The notes below the pieces were generated by a model. It made no database searches. It was not told where the DNA came from and was given only the letters and a program-made list of their open reading frames with translations. This document shows, piece after piece, positions 1-7,291 of a DNA stretch of 24,169 nucleotides. Position 1 is the first letter of the stretch; each line of letters starts with the position of its first letter. A program made the position numbers and the translations under genes. Source of the DNA: a virus; IMG/VR virus record IMGVR_UViG_3300027734_000309, positions 1 through 24,169 of that record; one strand, written 5' to 3'.

Positions 1-806
1 AAATTGGTGTTATCTTAGCACCCACAGGCGTTGGTAAATCAACGGTTCTAACTAAGATTTCTAATCACGCATTTAATCTTGGATTTAATGTCTTACAGAT
101 CTTTTTTGAGGATAACCCAAAGGTAATTCAAAGAAAACACTTCACTTTATGGACTAAAGTTCATCCTGACGATTTGTCAGAGAAAAAAGATGAGGTAATG
201 TCTAAAGTTAGAGAAATTGAGGAGTCAATGCCAAACAAGTTGATTATGAAGAAGTTACCATCGGATACTATGACGATGTTACAAATCAAAAATCAAATTA
301 GAAAAATGGTTTCTGACGGAATTAAAATTGATATGATTGTTTTAGACTATATTGATTGTATTGTTCCTGAAAAAAACTTGGGTGATGAGTGGAAAAGTGA
401 AGGGTCTGTAATGAGAGCATTTGAGGCTATGTGTCATGAAATGAATCTTGTAGGATGGACGGCAACACAAGGTAATAGATCATCAATATCTTCAGAAGTA
501 GTTACTACGGATCAAATGGGAGGATCAATTAAAAAGGCTCAAGTCGGACACGTAATTATTTCAGTCGCTAAAACTCTACAACAAAAAGAGTTAAAGTTGG
601 CAACTATAGCCATAACAAAATCAAGAATTGGTGATGATGGTGTTGTGTTTGAAAACTGTAAGTTTGATAATGCAATGATCGACATTGACACTGAAAGTTC
701 TATGACATTCTTAGGTCTTGAAGAACAGAAAGAAGAAAGACAAAGACAACGTGTCAAAGAACTTTTAGAAAAAAGAAAACAAAGAGAAACACAAACAAAT
801 AATTAA
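1..806 (+). CDS. Replicative DNA helicase, DnaB/T4 gp41-like, C-terminal part (5' partial)
   Basis: This is the RecA-like motor domain of a hexameric replicative helicase that unwinds DNA ahead of the phage fork using NTP hydrolysis. The frame is open to the left edge (first full codon at base 3), leaving 267 residues visible. Counting from there, a Walker A loop PTGVGKST is at residues 7-14. A strand ending FFED (Glu36) sits where DnaB proteins carry their catalytic Glu. A Walker B strand IVLDY has its Asp at about 115. The segment WTATQGNR (about 152-159) matches the gp41/DnaB sensor region with conserved Gln and Arg. The tail is highly charged and Lys/Arg/Glu-rich. A TTG at base 174 is not the start, because the Walker A region lies upstream in the same frame. 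nrdB follows after 4 bases, so replication and dNTP synthesis are probably co-transcribed. The N-terminal domain is outside the window. A RadA-like or other RecA-fold ATPase is a less likely reading. Confidence 0.87.
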   Translation, partial: IGVILAPTGVGKSTVLTKISNHAFNLGFNVLQIFFEDNPKVIQRKHFTLWTKVHPDDLSEKKDEVMSKVREIEESMPNKLIMKKLPSDTMTMLQIKNQIRKMVSDGIKIDMIVLDYIDCIVPEKNLGDEWKSEGSVMRAFEAMCHEMNLVGWTATQGNRSSISSEVVTTDQMGGSIKKAQVGHVIISVAKTLQQKELKLATIAITKSRIGDDGVVFENCKFDNAMIDIDTESSMTFLGLEEQKEERQRQRVKELLEKRKQRETQTNN

Positions 807-810
807 AAAC

Positions 811-1758
811 ATGGAAAAAATATTAGTTGAAAACCCAAACAGGTTTGTTATTTTCCCTATCGAACACAATGATATATGGGAATACTACAAACAACATCAA
901 GCGGCCTTTTGGACGGCCGAAGAAGTTGATCTAACTAACGATATTAGAGATTGGGAAAAACTTACAGAAAAAGAACAATATTTTATTAAAAATATTTTAT
1001 CATTTTTCGCAGCATCAGATGGTATCGTAAATGAAAACTTGGCCGAAAACTTCTATCGTGAAGTGCAATATCCTGAAGCGAAATTCTTCTACGGATTTCA
1101 GTTGGCAATGGAAAACATTCACTCACTTATGTATTCATTATTAATCGACACATACATCAATAATCCGAGTGAAAAAGATGAATGTTTTAATGCGATTGAT
1201 CGGTTACCTGCGGTTCAGAAAAAAGCTAAATGGGCTTTAGAGTGGATTGAAAAAGCGTCATTCGCAGAAAGATTGGTTGCGTTTGCGGCCGTTGAAGGTA
1301 TTTTCTTTTCAGGTTCATTCTGTTCTATTTTTTGGATGAAATCACGAGGAATTATGCAAGGGTTATGTAATGCAAATTCACTTATATTCAAAGATGAAAA
1401 CCTACACTGTGATTTTGCAATCCATTTGTTAAACAATCATTTAGAAGAAAAACCTTCTGAACAAAGAATTAAAGAAATTTTACTTTCAGCATTAGAAATT
1501 GAAAAAGAATTTATTACTGAATCACTTCCAGTATCACTAATCGGTATGAACTCAAATCTAATGAAACAATACTTAGAGTTTGTTGTTGATGGTTTATTAG
1601 TAAAAATGGGTTGTAGTAAAGAATTCAATGTTGAGCAACCATTCAAATTCATGGAACAAATTGCTATCGAAACAAAAGGTAATTTCTTTGAATCAAGAAC
1701 TATGGAATACCAAAAAGCCAAGTTAAATGAATCAATAAGTTTTACAGACGATTTTTAA
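811..1758 (+). CDS. nrdB: Ribonucleoside-diphosphate reductase, class Ia beta subunit (R2)
   Basis: NrdB holds the diiron-tyrosyl radical cofactor that starts reduction of ribonucleoside diphosphates by NrdA. The 315-aa length is normal for R2. All expected metal ligands are visible: Asp70 ([11 protein letters not shown]), Glu101 and His104 (ENIH), Glu162 (VEGIFFSG), Glu196 and His199 (DENLHCDF). Tyr108, four residues after His104, is in the radical Tyr position, so this is a Tyr-radical enzyme and not a Phe-substituted class Ic one. The sequence around [11 protein letters not shown] and the ending FTDDF resemble the eukaryotic/Bacteroidota R2 subgroup more than Escherichia coli NrdB. The acidic C-terminal end is the expected docking peptide for NrdA. 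The ATG at 811 follows the helicase stop by 4 bases, with an A-rich leader and no Shine-Dalgarno. nrdA starts 10 bases downstream, so the two subunits are made together. No truncation or intron is seen. Confidence 0.97.
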   Translation: MEKILVENPNRFVIFPIEHNDIWEYYKQHQAAFWTAEEVDLTNDIRDWEKLTEKEQYFIKNILSFFAASDGIVNENLAENFYREVQYPEAKFFYGFQLAMENIHSLMYSLLIDTYINNPSEKDECFNAIDRLPAVQKKAKWALEWIEKASFAERLVAFAAVEGIFFSGSFCSIFWMKSRGIMQGLCNANSLIFKDENLHCDFAIHLLNNHLEEKPSEQRIKEILLSALEIEKEFITESLPVSLIGMNSNLMKQYLEFVVDGLLVKMGCSKEFNVEQPFKFMEQIAIETKGNFFESRTMEYQKAKLNESISFTDDF

Positions 1759-1768
1759 ATTTTATATT

Positions 1769-4198
1769 ATGTCATTAAAAATAAATAAAAGAGACGGCGA
1801 ATCGGCTTCTTTTAACCCTCAGAAAATTTATCAAAGAGTTAAAAGAGCCGCAAAGGGTCTAAACGTAAATTCAGATGAAATTTTCATCAAAGTTATTACT
1901 TCAGTTCCGACTGAGGGGGAAGTAACAACAAAAGAGTTAGATAAGTTAATTTATGAAATTGCTGCGGCATATACGGGAAGTCATTATGACTATTCTAAAT
2001 TAGCGGCTCATGTTGCAATTTCATCCTACCATAAAGAAACAAATGATAGTTTTTCAGAAACTATGATGGTTCTTTACGAGGATGGTATTATTAACGAAAA
2101 ACTAATGGAAACCATTAAAGAATATGGTGAAGACACTATTGACGCGGCTATTAACCACGAAAATGATTACAACTTTGATTATTTTGCTTGGAGATCTTTA
2201 CAAGAAATGTATTTGTTGAAAAGACCTAATGGTAGAGTTATTGAAAGACCACAACACATGTATATGAGAGTTTCTCTTTGGGTTACAAATAATTTAACTG
2301 AGGCTTTGGAATACTATAACTCACTTTCAAATCAGTTAATATCTAAAGCGACACCAATTATGATCAATTCAGGAACAAAAGTTCCTCAATTAGCATCTTG
2401 TGTTCTTCACTATAACAATTCAGATTCAAGACAAGGGTTGTTGGATACTTTAAATGATATATCAACTTTCTCTTCTGATGCCGCGGGTATTGGTTTATCA
2501 ATGTCTAACATTAGAAGTAAAGAAAGTCGAATTACAACTTCAGGTGGTTATGCTGGAGGTCTTTTAAAGTATTTGAAAATTGTTAATGAGTCTCTTAGAT
2601 TCTTTAATCAACAAGGAAGAAGACCGGGAAGTGCCGCGATTTATTTAGAACCATGGCATAAAGATATTATTGATCTTCTTGAAATAAAAAAGAATACAGG
2701 TGCTGAAGAACTTAGAGCTCGTGATTTATTCACAGCGATTTGGATACCTGATAACTTTATGAGAGCGGTTAAAAACAATTCAGATTGGTATTTGTTTTGT
2801 CCAAATGATATAGTAAAAGCAGGACTAAAACCATTACAAGAATGTTATGGTGATGAATATGAAACAAACTACAATATAGCAGTTAGTTTAGGTCTTGGAA
2901 AGAAAATCAAAGCACAAGATATATGGACAAAAATCATTGAGTCTCAAGTTGAAACTGGTGTTCCGTATTTATGTTCTAAAGATAGTGCTAATAGAAAGTC
3001 AAATCATCAAAATATTGGTGTGATTAAACAATCTAACTTGTGTAATGAGATTTACCAATACACCGATGAAAAGACCACAGCGATTTGTACTTTGTCATCT
3101 ATGGTTTTGAAAAACTTTGTTGTTAATAATAAATTTGATTTTGAATTATTATTTTCTGAAGTTAGAAAAGTTGTTCGTTCATTAAATAAAGTTATTGAAA
3201 TAAACAACTATTCTACTGAAAAAGGAAGAAAAGGTGGATTAGAACAAAGGGCGATTGCAATTGGAACACAAGGATTAGCTGATGTGTTTTATCTTATGGA
3301 TTATATCTTCACGTCTGAAGAAGCTCGAAAGTTAAATAAAGACATTTTTGAAACCATTTATTACGCATCTATCTATGAAAGTAATCAATTATGTATGAAT
3401 GGTAATTATAAACCATATAACTTCTTTGAAGGATCACCGATGTCAAAAGGAGAATTCCAATTTGATATGTGGGGATTGAATGAGTCAAAACTTTCAGGGA
3501 TGTGGGATTGGAATAAGTTGAAAAATAGCGTGTCTCAGTATGGTGTTTGTAATTCATTATTCACAGCACAAATGCCCGTGGCGTCTTCAGCCAAAATCAC
3601 AGGCTCATTTGAAATGACAGAACCAGCTCACTCAGCATTATTTAACCGACGAGTAGTTGGAGGTGAAATTTTAATTGTGAATAAATACTTAATTAATGAT
3701 TTTGAAAAAATTGGAATATGGTCAGAAGACTTGAAGAATGAAATTATCTTCAACGAGGGATCAATTCAAAATATCAATTTTAATAATTATTTAGACCCTG
3801 AAGATAAAAACTATAATAAGAAAGTTAGACGAATTGAGCATTTAATTCCTAAGTATAAAACTATTTGGGAAATCTCACAAAGAGAATTAATTGATATGGC
3901 AGCCGAAAGAGCACCATTTATTGATCAATCACAGTCGATGAATATCTATATGGCAAATCCAACTTTATCAAAGATTACCTCATCACATTTCCATTCTTGG
4001 GAAAAAGGTTTGAAGACTCTTTGTTATTATGTTAGAACTAAAGCGATATCAACAGGAGCAAAACACTTGGCGATGGATATCTCAAAAAAAGAAAAACCAA
4101 GAGTAACTCCTGAACCACCAAAAGTTGATTATTCTCAATTAAATTTACCACCGAAACCAAATAATTCTGATTTTGAATGTTTTGGATGTTCTTCCTAA
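1769..4198 (+). CDS. nrdA: Ribonucleoside-diphosphate reductase, class Ia alpha subunit (R1)
   Basis: NrdA carries out the radical-based reduction of NDPs to dNDPs, with NrdB as partner. The 809-aa protein opens with an ATP-cone (residues about 1-95, with the KRDG motif at 7-10), the usual site of overall ATP/dATP control. Active-site residues are present: Cys211 (LASCVL), Asn423/Cys425/Glu427 (NLCNE) and Cys440 (TAICTLSS). Together these are the catalytic triad region and redox Cys pair of class I enzymes. Tyr753-Tyr754 (TLCYYVRT) fit the radical-transfer tyrosines near the C-terminus. After a Pro-rich linker the protein ends in CFGCSS (Cys804, Cys807), the mobile thiol pair reduced by thioredoxin or glutaredoxin. 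The frame is continuous: no intein, intron or homing endonuclease interrupts it, although phage nrd genes are common insertion sites. A strong terminator lies directly after the stop. Whether the ATP-cone still responds to dATP cannot be judged from sequence. Confidence 0.97.
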   Translation: MSLKINKRDGESASFNPQKIYQRVKRAAKGLNVNSDEIFIKVITSVPTEGEVTTKELDKLIYEIAAAYTGSHYDYSKLAAHVAISSYHKETNDSFSETMMVLYEDGIINEKLMETIKEYGEDTIDAAINHENDYNFDYFAWRSLQEMYLLKRPNGRVIERPQHMYMRVSLWVTNNLTEALEYYNSLSNQLISKATPIMINSGTKVPQLASCVLHYNNSDSRQGLLDTLNDISTFSSDAAGIGLSMSNIRSKESRITTSGGYAGGLLKYLKIVNESLRFFNQQGRRPGSAAIYLEPWHKDIIDLLEIKKNTGAEELRARDLFTAIWIPDNFMRAVKNNSDWYLFCPNDIVKAGLKPLQECYGDEYETNYNIAVSLGLGKKIKAQDIWTKIIESQVETGVPYLCSKDSANRKSNHQNIGVIKQSNLCNEIYQYTDEKTTAICTLSSMVLKNFVVNNKFDFELLFSEVRKVVRSLNKVIEINNYSTEKGRKGGLEQRAIAIGTQGLADVFYLMDYIFTSEEARKLNKDIFETIYYASIYESNQLCMNGNYKPYNFFEGSPMSKGEFQFDMWGLNESKLSGMWDWNKLKNSVSQYGVCNSLFTAQMPVASSAKITGSFEMTEPAHSALFNRRVVGGEILIVNKYLINDFEKIGIWSEDLKNEIIFNEGSIQNINFNNYLDPEDKNYNKKVRRIEHLIPKYKTIWEISQRELIDMAAERAPFIDQSQSMNIYMANPTLSKITSSHFHSWEKGLKTLCYYVRTKAISTGAKHLAMDISKKEKPRVTPEPPKVDYSQLNLPPKPNNSDFECFGCSS

Positions 4199-4206
4199 AA
4201 AAAATA

Positions 4207-4236
4207 AAATCACTGAGAAATCGGTGATTTTTTTTT
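4207..4236 (+). terminator. Intrinsic terminator after nrdA
   Basis: A 10-bp stem (4207-4216 with 4221-4230, one G-T pair) is closed by a GAAA tetraloop and runs straight into a T tract ending at 4236. It starts 9 bases after the nrdA stop and closes the helicase-nrdB-nrdA unit. Confidence 0.92.
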
Positions 4237-4245
4237 GTAATCATA

Positions 4246-4257
4246 TATTTATAAATA
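4246..4257 (+). promoter_or_regulatory. Candidate promoter, T4-late-like TATAAATA within a palindrome
   Basis: The stretch TATTTATAAATA is a perfect 12-base palindrome. It contains TATAAATA at 4250-4257, identical to the T4 late promoter core. It sits just after the nrdA terminator and 9 bases before the next ATG (4267), in a 68-base gap where a new transcript must begin. If the core acts as in T4, the transcript would start only a few bases before the ATG. In such AT-rich DNA a chance match is possible, and no -35-like box is evident. Confidence 0.45.
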
Positions 4258-4266
4258 AAAATTATT

Positions 4267-4824
4267 ATGAAAAAAATAGTAAGACTAACAGAATCAGATT
4301 TAACTCGTATTGTTAAAAGAGTTATCAAAGAAGAAGAAAATAACAATATGATGGCCAACAAAGTAGAAAATCTTATTGAAAAACCTAAAGTTGAAATGAA
4401 ACTTGAGGACATTTATTCTCAATTAACTGATGAGGAAAAAGAAGAATTAAAAATGACTTTAGATAATTTAGGTATTGATGAGACTTCTTCGGCTAATGAA
4501 GTTCATAGTAAAATTGAAAATGCTGTTAGTGATAATATGATGGGTGGTGAAATGTCGGAAGAAGAAGATAGTGATCCACGACAAAAGGCGGCTAAAATGA
4601 TGTACCGAATAGGGGCTGGAAATATTGCTGGATGGGGAGGAGTACCTGCAGCCATTTTGATTGGTGGTGCTCTTGTTGGAACCGTAGCAGCACCCATGGT
4701 CGCGGGATTCGCAATTAGTTGGGGTGTTACAGGTCTATTAATGGGTCTTGCAAAATTAGTTGCAAAAGACGACTCCTATATGGAAACCAACGAAAGTTAT
4801 AGAAGAAGATATAAAAAAAGATAA
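4267..4824 (+). CDS. Hypothetical protein with N-terminal targeting-like segment and glycine-rich hydrophobic region
   Basis: I recognise no named family for this 185-aa protein. It has three visible parts. Residues 1-22 (KKIVRLTESDLTRIVKRVIKE) form a basic amphipathic segment, and I recall similar openings on small proteins of environmental T4-like phages. It ends in I-K-E at 20-22, which fits the (L/I)xE cut rule of the T4 prohead protease. Residues 23-110 are acidic, polar and probably helical. Residues about 117-164 are two glycine/alanine-rich hydrophobic stretches (117-141 and 144-164) that could span a membrane as a hairpin, followed by a basic end (RRRYKKR). There is no classical signal peptide. 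The gene is isolated between two strong terminators with its own candidate promoter, between the nucleotide-metabolism and tail blocks. It may be a capsid-packaged internal protein or a membrane-active protein such as a holin; both are inferences. Confidence 0.72.
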   Translation: MKKIVRLTESDLTRIVKRVIKEEENNNMMANKVENLIEKPKVEMKLEDIYSQLTDEEKEELKMTLDNLGIDETSSANEVHSKIENAVSDNMMGGEMSEEEDSDPRQKAAKMMYRIGAGNIAGWGGVPAAILIGGALVGTVAAPMVAGFAISWGVTGLLMGLAKLVAKDDSYMETNESYRRRYKKR

Positions 4825-4832
4825 AAAATCTT

Positions 4833-4859
4833 AACCCTCCCCAAAAAGGAGGGTTTTTT
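4833..4859 (+). terminator. Intrinsic terminator before the tail block
   Basis: A perfect 8-bp stem (AACCCTCC at 4833-4840 with GGAGGGTT at 4848-4855), a 7-base loop and a T run through 4859. It lies 8 bases after the stop of the 185-aa gene and isolates it from the tail genes. Confidence 0.93.
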
Positions 4860-4910
4860 ATTTATACTAATTTTTACTTAAAAAAAACCTAACCTATATT
4901 TATTGATGAT

Positions 4911-5369
4911 ATGTCGACAGGTATTTCATATGGTATAACTTTTCCGTTTAGGGATTCATTCGTAGGTAGATACTTGGATGTTTCTAATACAAACGAAGAA
5001 GAAATAAGAAACTCTTTGGTTCATTTAATATTGACCAAAAAGGGTACAAGATATTACTTGCCTGATTTTGGTACGAGACTTTATGAATATATTTTCGAAC
5101 CATTAGATGGCCCTACATTTTCTGATATTGAGGCAGACATTAGAGAATCGATTGGAACATATATGCCAAATTTGTTGGTCACAAATGTTACTATCGAACC
5201 GGCTTCTGCAGGATTGGAAGATAAAGGTTATACCGTAAATGAATTTAAAGAAAGAGAATTTAAAGTTCCTAACATATCACAATTAGAACACACAGCAAAA
5301 ATTAAAATAGATTACAAAGTTACAAATCAAGCATTTGAAAGTAGTGATTTTGTTATCATCAATATTTAA
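4911..5369 (+). CDS. 25: Baseplate wedge protein, gp25-like
   Basis: This 152-aa protein fits the GPW/gp25 family in both length and motifs. gp25 sits at the inner baseplate wedge with gp6 and gp53 in T4 and helps start sheath assembly. The diagnostic block LTKKGTRYYLPDFGT is at residues 41-55 (T/S-kGeR-x-PdfGt pattern), followed by EYIFEP (59-64), an acidic helix and a YMPNLLVTNVTIEP strand (84-97), as in the family. The usual core is followed by about 50 extra C-terminal residues of beta character. The ATG at 4911 opens the tail block, 51 bases after the terminator. The leader is AT-rich without Shine-Dalgarno and contains TATTTAT at 4897-4903. gp6 follows after 6 bases, the pairing expected for contractile tails and related injection machines. 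Confidence 0.94.
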   Translation: MSTGISYGITFPFRDSFVGRYLDVSNTNEEEIRNSLVHLILTKKGTRYYLPDFGTRLYEYIFEPLDGPTFSDIEADIRESIGTYMPNLLVTNVTIEPASAGLEDKGYTVNEFKEREFKVPNISQLEHTAKIKIDYKVTNQAFESSDFVIINI

Positions 5370-5375
5370 TGATAT

Positions 5376-7217
5376 ATGGCAGAAAAAAAGATTTCCTATA
5401 CAACAAGAGATTTTCAAGGGGTAAGAACCGAGTTAATAAATTTTACAAGAACTTACTATCCTGAGTTAGTTCAAAATTTTAATGATGCTGGAATTTTTTC
5501 AGTACTATTAGATCTTAACGCTGCGGTAACTGATAACCTACAATTTCAAATTGATAGAAGTATTCAAGAAACTGTATTACAATTTGCACAACAAAGATCG
5601 TCAATATATAATATCGCAAGAACTTACGGATTAAAAGTACCTGGTCAAAGACCATCTGTTGCTTTAGTTGATTTTTCGATTACGGTTCCTGCTTTTGGTG
5701 ACAGAGAAGATTTAAGATATTGTGGAATATTAAGAAGAGGATCACAAGTAAATGGTGCAGGACAACCATTTGAAACCGTTTATGATATTGATTTCGCATC
5801 ACCAATAAATGCTGAAGGAACACCAAACCGACTAAAAATACCAAATTTTGACTCTAGTGGTAACTTAATAAATTATACCATAACAAAAAGAGAAGTTGTG
5901 GTTAATGGGGTTACAAAAGTTTTCAAAAGAGTTATTACCCCTAATGATGTTGTACCATATTTTCCTTTGTTTTTACCTGAGAAAAATGTTTTAGGTATAA
6001 CAAGTGTTTTGTTAAAAGATGGAACACAATATAGTACAATACCACAACCACAAGATTTTATTACACTTGGCCCTGATCGATGGTATGAAGTTAAGGCGTT
6101 GGTTGAAGATCGAGTATTTGTTGAAGACCCAACTAAACCATCTGATCAACCTGGTATAAAAGTTGGAAGATACATATCTACATCACAAAAATTTATATCA
6201 GAATATACACCTGAAGGTTTTTGTAAATTAACATTTGGGGGTGGTAATATTTCTGCCGAACAACAATTAAGAGAATTTGCAAGAGATGGTAAAGGATTTG
6301 ACATTTCTAGATACTCGAATAATTTAGGATTGGGAAGTACATTAAAATCAAATAGTACTTTGTTTATCCAATACCGAATTGGAGGAGGAACTGGAAGTAA
6401 TTTAGGTATTGATACTATAAATCAAATTGGTACTGTTTCTTTTTCTGTAAATGGACCATCGGCTAATGTAAATAGAACTGTTATCAATAGTCTTAGATGT
6501 AATAATGTTACGGCAGCTATTGGAGGTGCAAACGCACCAACAACCGAAGATGTTAGACAAATGGTTTCATTCAACTTCTCAGCCCAAAATAGAGCCGTTA
6601 CTGTAAATGATTACGATTCAATAATCAGAACGATGCCTTCTATATTTGGAGCACCTGCAAAAGTTTCAATAACCGAAGAAAATAATAAAATAAAAATAAA
6701 AATGTTGTCTTACGACACTAGTGGTAATTTAACTGATGTTATATCAAATACTTTAAAACAAAATGTTGCAAATTATTTATCAAACTATCGAATGATAAAT
6801 GATTATATTTCAATTGAAAGTGCTCAACCTATAGATTTAGCCGTGGAGTGTGATGTCGTGTTAGATAGCTCAACAACATCGGGGGCTGTGGTTGCTAAAG
6901 TTATTGAAATTATTTCAAATTATTTTAACCCACTTACAAGACAATTAGGTCAAAATGTTGTCGTGTCTGAGCTAAAAAGATTAATTCAAAGTCAAAATGG
7001 GGTTATTAGTATTTCAGATATGAGATTTTTCAATTTAGTTGGAGGTCAATATTCATCATTTGAAACATCACAAACTTATTCAGATCCTGCAACTCGAGAG
7101 ATACAATTATTTGCAGATACTATATTTGCTGAACCATCACAGATCTATCAAATTAGATTTCCAAATAAAGACATTACGGTTAGAGTTCTTAATTTAAAAA
7201 CCGTTAGTTTTTCTTAG
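5376..7217 (+). CDS. 6: Baseplate wedge protein, gp6 / baseplate J-like
   Basis: This 613-aa protein is close to the length of T4 gp6 (about 660). gp6-like proteins form the wedge dimers that make the inner baseplate ring around the hub and contact gp25. The N-terminus has ISYTTRDF (6-13) and then LLDLNAAVTDNLQFQIDRS (44-62), the pattern seen at the start of gp6-like proteins of T4-like phages. In the C-terminal half, TTEDVR (389-394) followed by RAVTVNDYDSIIRTMP (about 407-422) matches the baseplate J signature (T.eDiR and RAVT..DY). Most of the middle looks like beta structure. The start at 5376 is 6 bases after gp25 with no Shine-Dalgarno. A 74-base gap with a hairpin and a repeated leader motif follows, so transcription or translation may be adjusted after this gene. 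Confidence 0.9.
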   Translation: MAEKKISYTTRDFQGVRTELINFTRTYYPELVQNFNDAGIFSVLLDLNAAVTDNLQFQIDRSIQETVLQFAQQRSSIYNIARTYGLKVPGQRPSVALVDFSITVPAFGDREDLRYCGILRRGSQVNGAGQPFETVYDIDFASPINAEGTPNRLKIPNFDSSGNLINYTITKREVVVNGVTKVFKRVITPNDVVPYFPLFLPEKNVLGITSVLLKDGTQYSTIPQPQDFITLGPDRWYEVKALVEDRVFVEDPTKPSDQPGIKVGRYISTSQKFISEYTPEGFCKLTFGGGNISAEQQLREFARDGKGFDISRYSNNLGLGSTLKSNSTLFIQYRIGGGTGSNLGIDTINQIGTVSFSVNGPSANVNRTVINSLRCNNVTAAIGGANAPTTEDVRQMVSFNFSAQNRAVTVNDYDSIIRTMPSIFGAPAKVSITEENNKIKIKMLSYDTSGNLTDVISNTLKQNVANYLSNYRMINDYISIESAQPIDLAVECDVVLDSSTTSGAVVAKVIEIISNYFNPLTRQLGQNVVVSELKRLIQSQNGVISISDMRFFNLVGGQYSSFETSQTYSDPATREIQLFADTIFAEPSQIYQIRFPNKDITVRVLNLKTVSFS

Positions 7218-7240
7218 TAATTTATTTTTTGACTTTTAGA

Positions 7241-7258
7241 CCTATTTTTGAAAATAGG
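7241..7258 (+). promoter_or_regulatory. Hairpin in the leader of the 1928-aa gene
   Basis: CCTATTT (7241-7247) pairs with AAATAGG (7252-7258) around a TTGA loop, giving a perfect 7-bp stem. No T tract follows on the + strand, so it is not a standard terminator. The right arm can instead pair with CTATTT at 7266-7271, giving two mutually exclusive folds in the leader. It may be a processing site, an operator or an attenuator-like element; function is not shown. Confidence 0.4.
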
Positions 7259-7263
7259 AAATA

Positions 7264-7281
7264 AACTATTTATCAAAAAAG
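7264..7281 (+). promoter_or_regulatory. Leader motif AACTATTTAT + A-rich tract, copy 1
   Basis: AACTATTTAT followed by CAAAAAAG lies 18 bases (from the last T of TATTTAT) before the ATG at 7292. Nearly the same block occurs at 16832, 17 bases before another tail gene. Conserved sequence and spacing in two otherwise unrelated gaps suggest a promoter or translation enhancer of this phage. Confidence 0.45.
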
Positions 7282-7291
7282 TAAAAAATTA

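Noticed and set aside
174-806. TTG at 174 as the start of the helicase gene
   Set aside because: The same frame is open to the left edge and encodes the Walker A loop upstream, so the gene begins outside the window.
1437-1721. 94-aa open frame on the - strand inside nrdB
   Set aside because: It lies fully within a well-conserved gene, with no family features or plausible leader.
1769-4198. Intein or group I intron in nrdA
   Set aside because: The alpha-subunit motifs occur in the expected order and spacing with no inserted domain.
4038-4412. 124-aa open frame on the - strand
   Set aside because: It covers the nrdA end, a terminator and the start of the 185-aa gene, has low-complexity Leu/Ile/Ser composition, and is a mirror of AT-rich coding DNA.
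7228-7250. Bacteroidota-type promoter (TTTG and TAnnTTTG)
   Set aside because: TATTTTTG at 7243-7250 fits the -7 box, but the TTTG at 7228-7231 is only 11 bases away instead of about 19, and the box lies inside a hairpin arm.
7241-7258. Hairpin after gp6 as a terminator
   Set aside because: The stem is followed by AAATAAAC and not by a T tract, so termination is unlikely without another factor.
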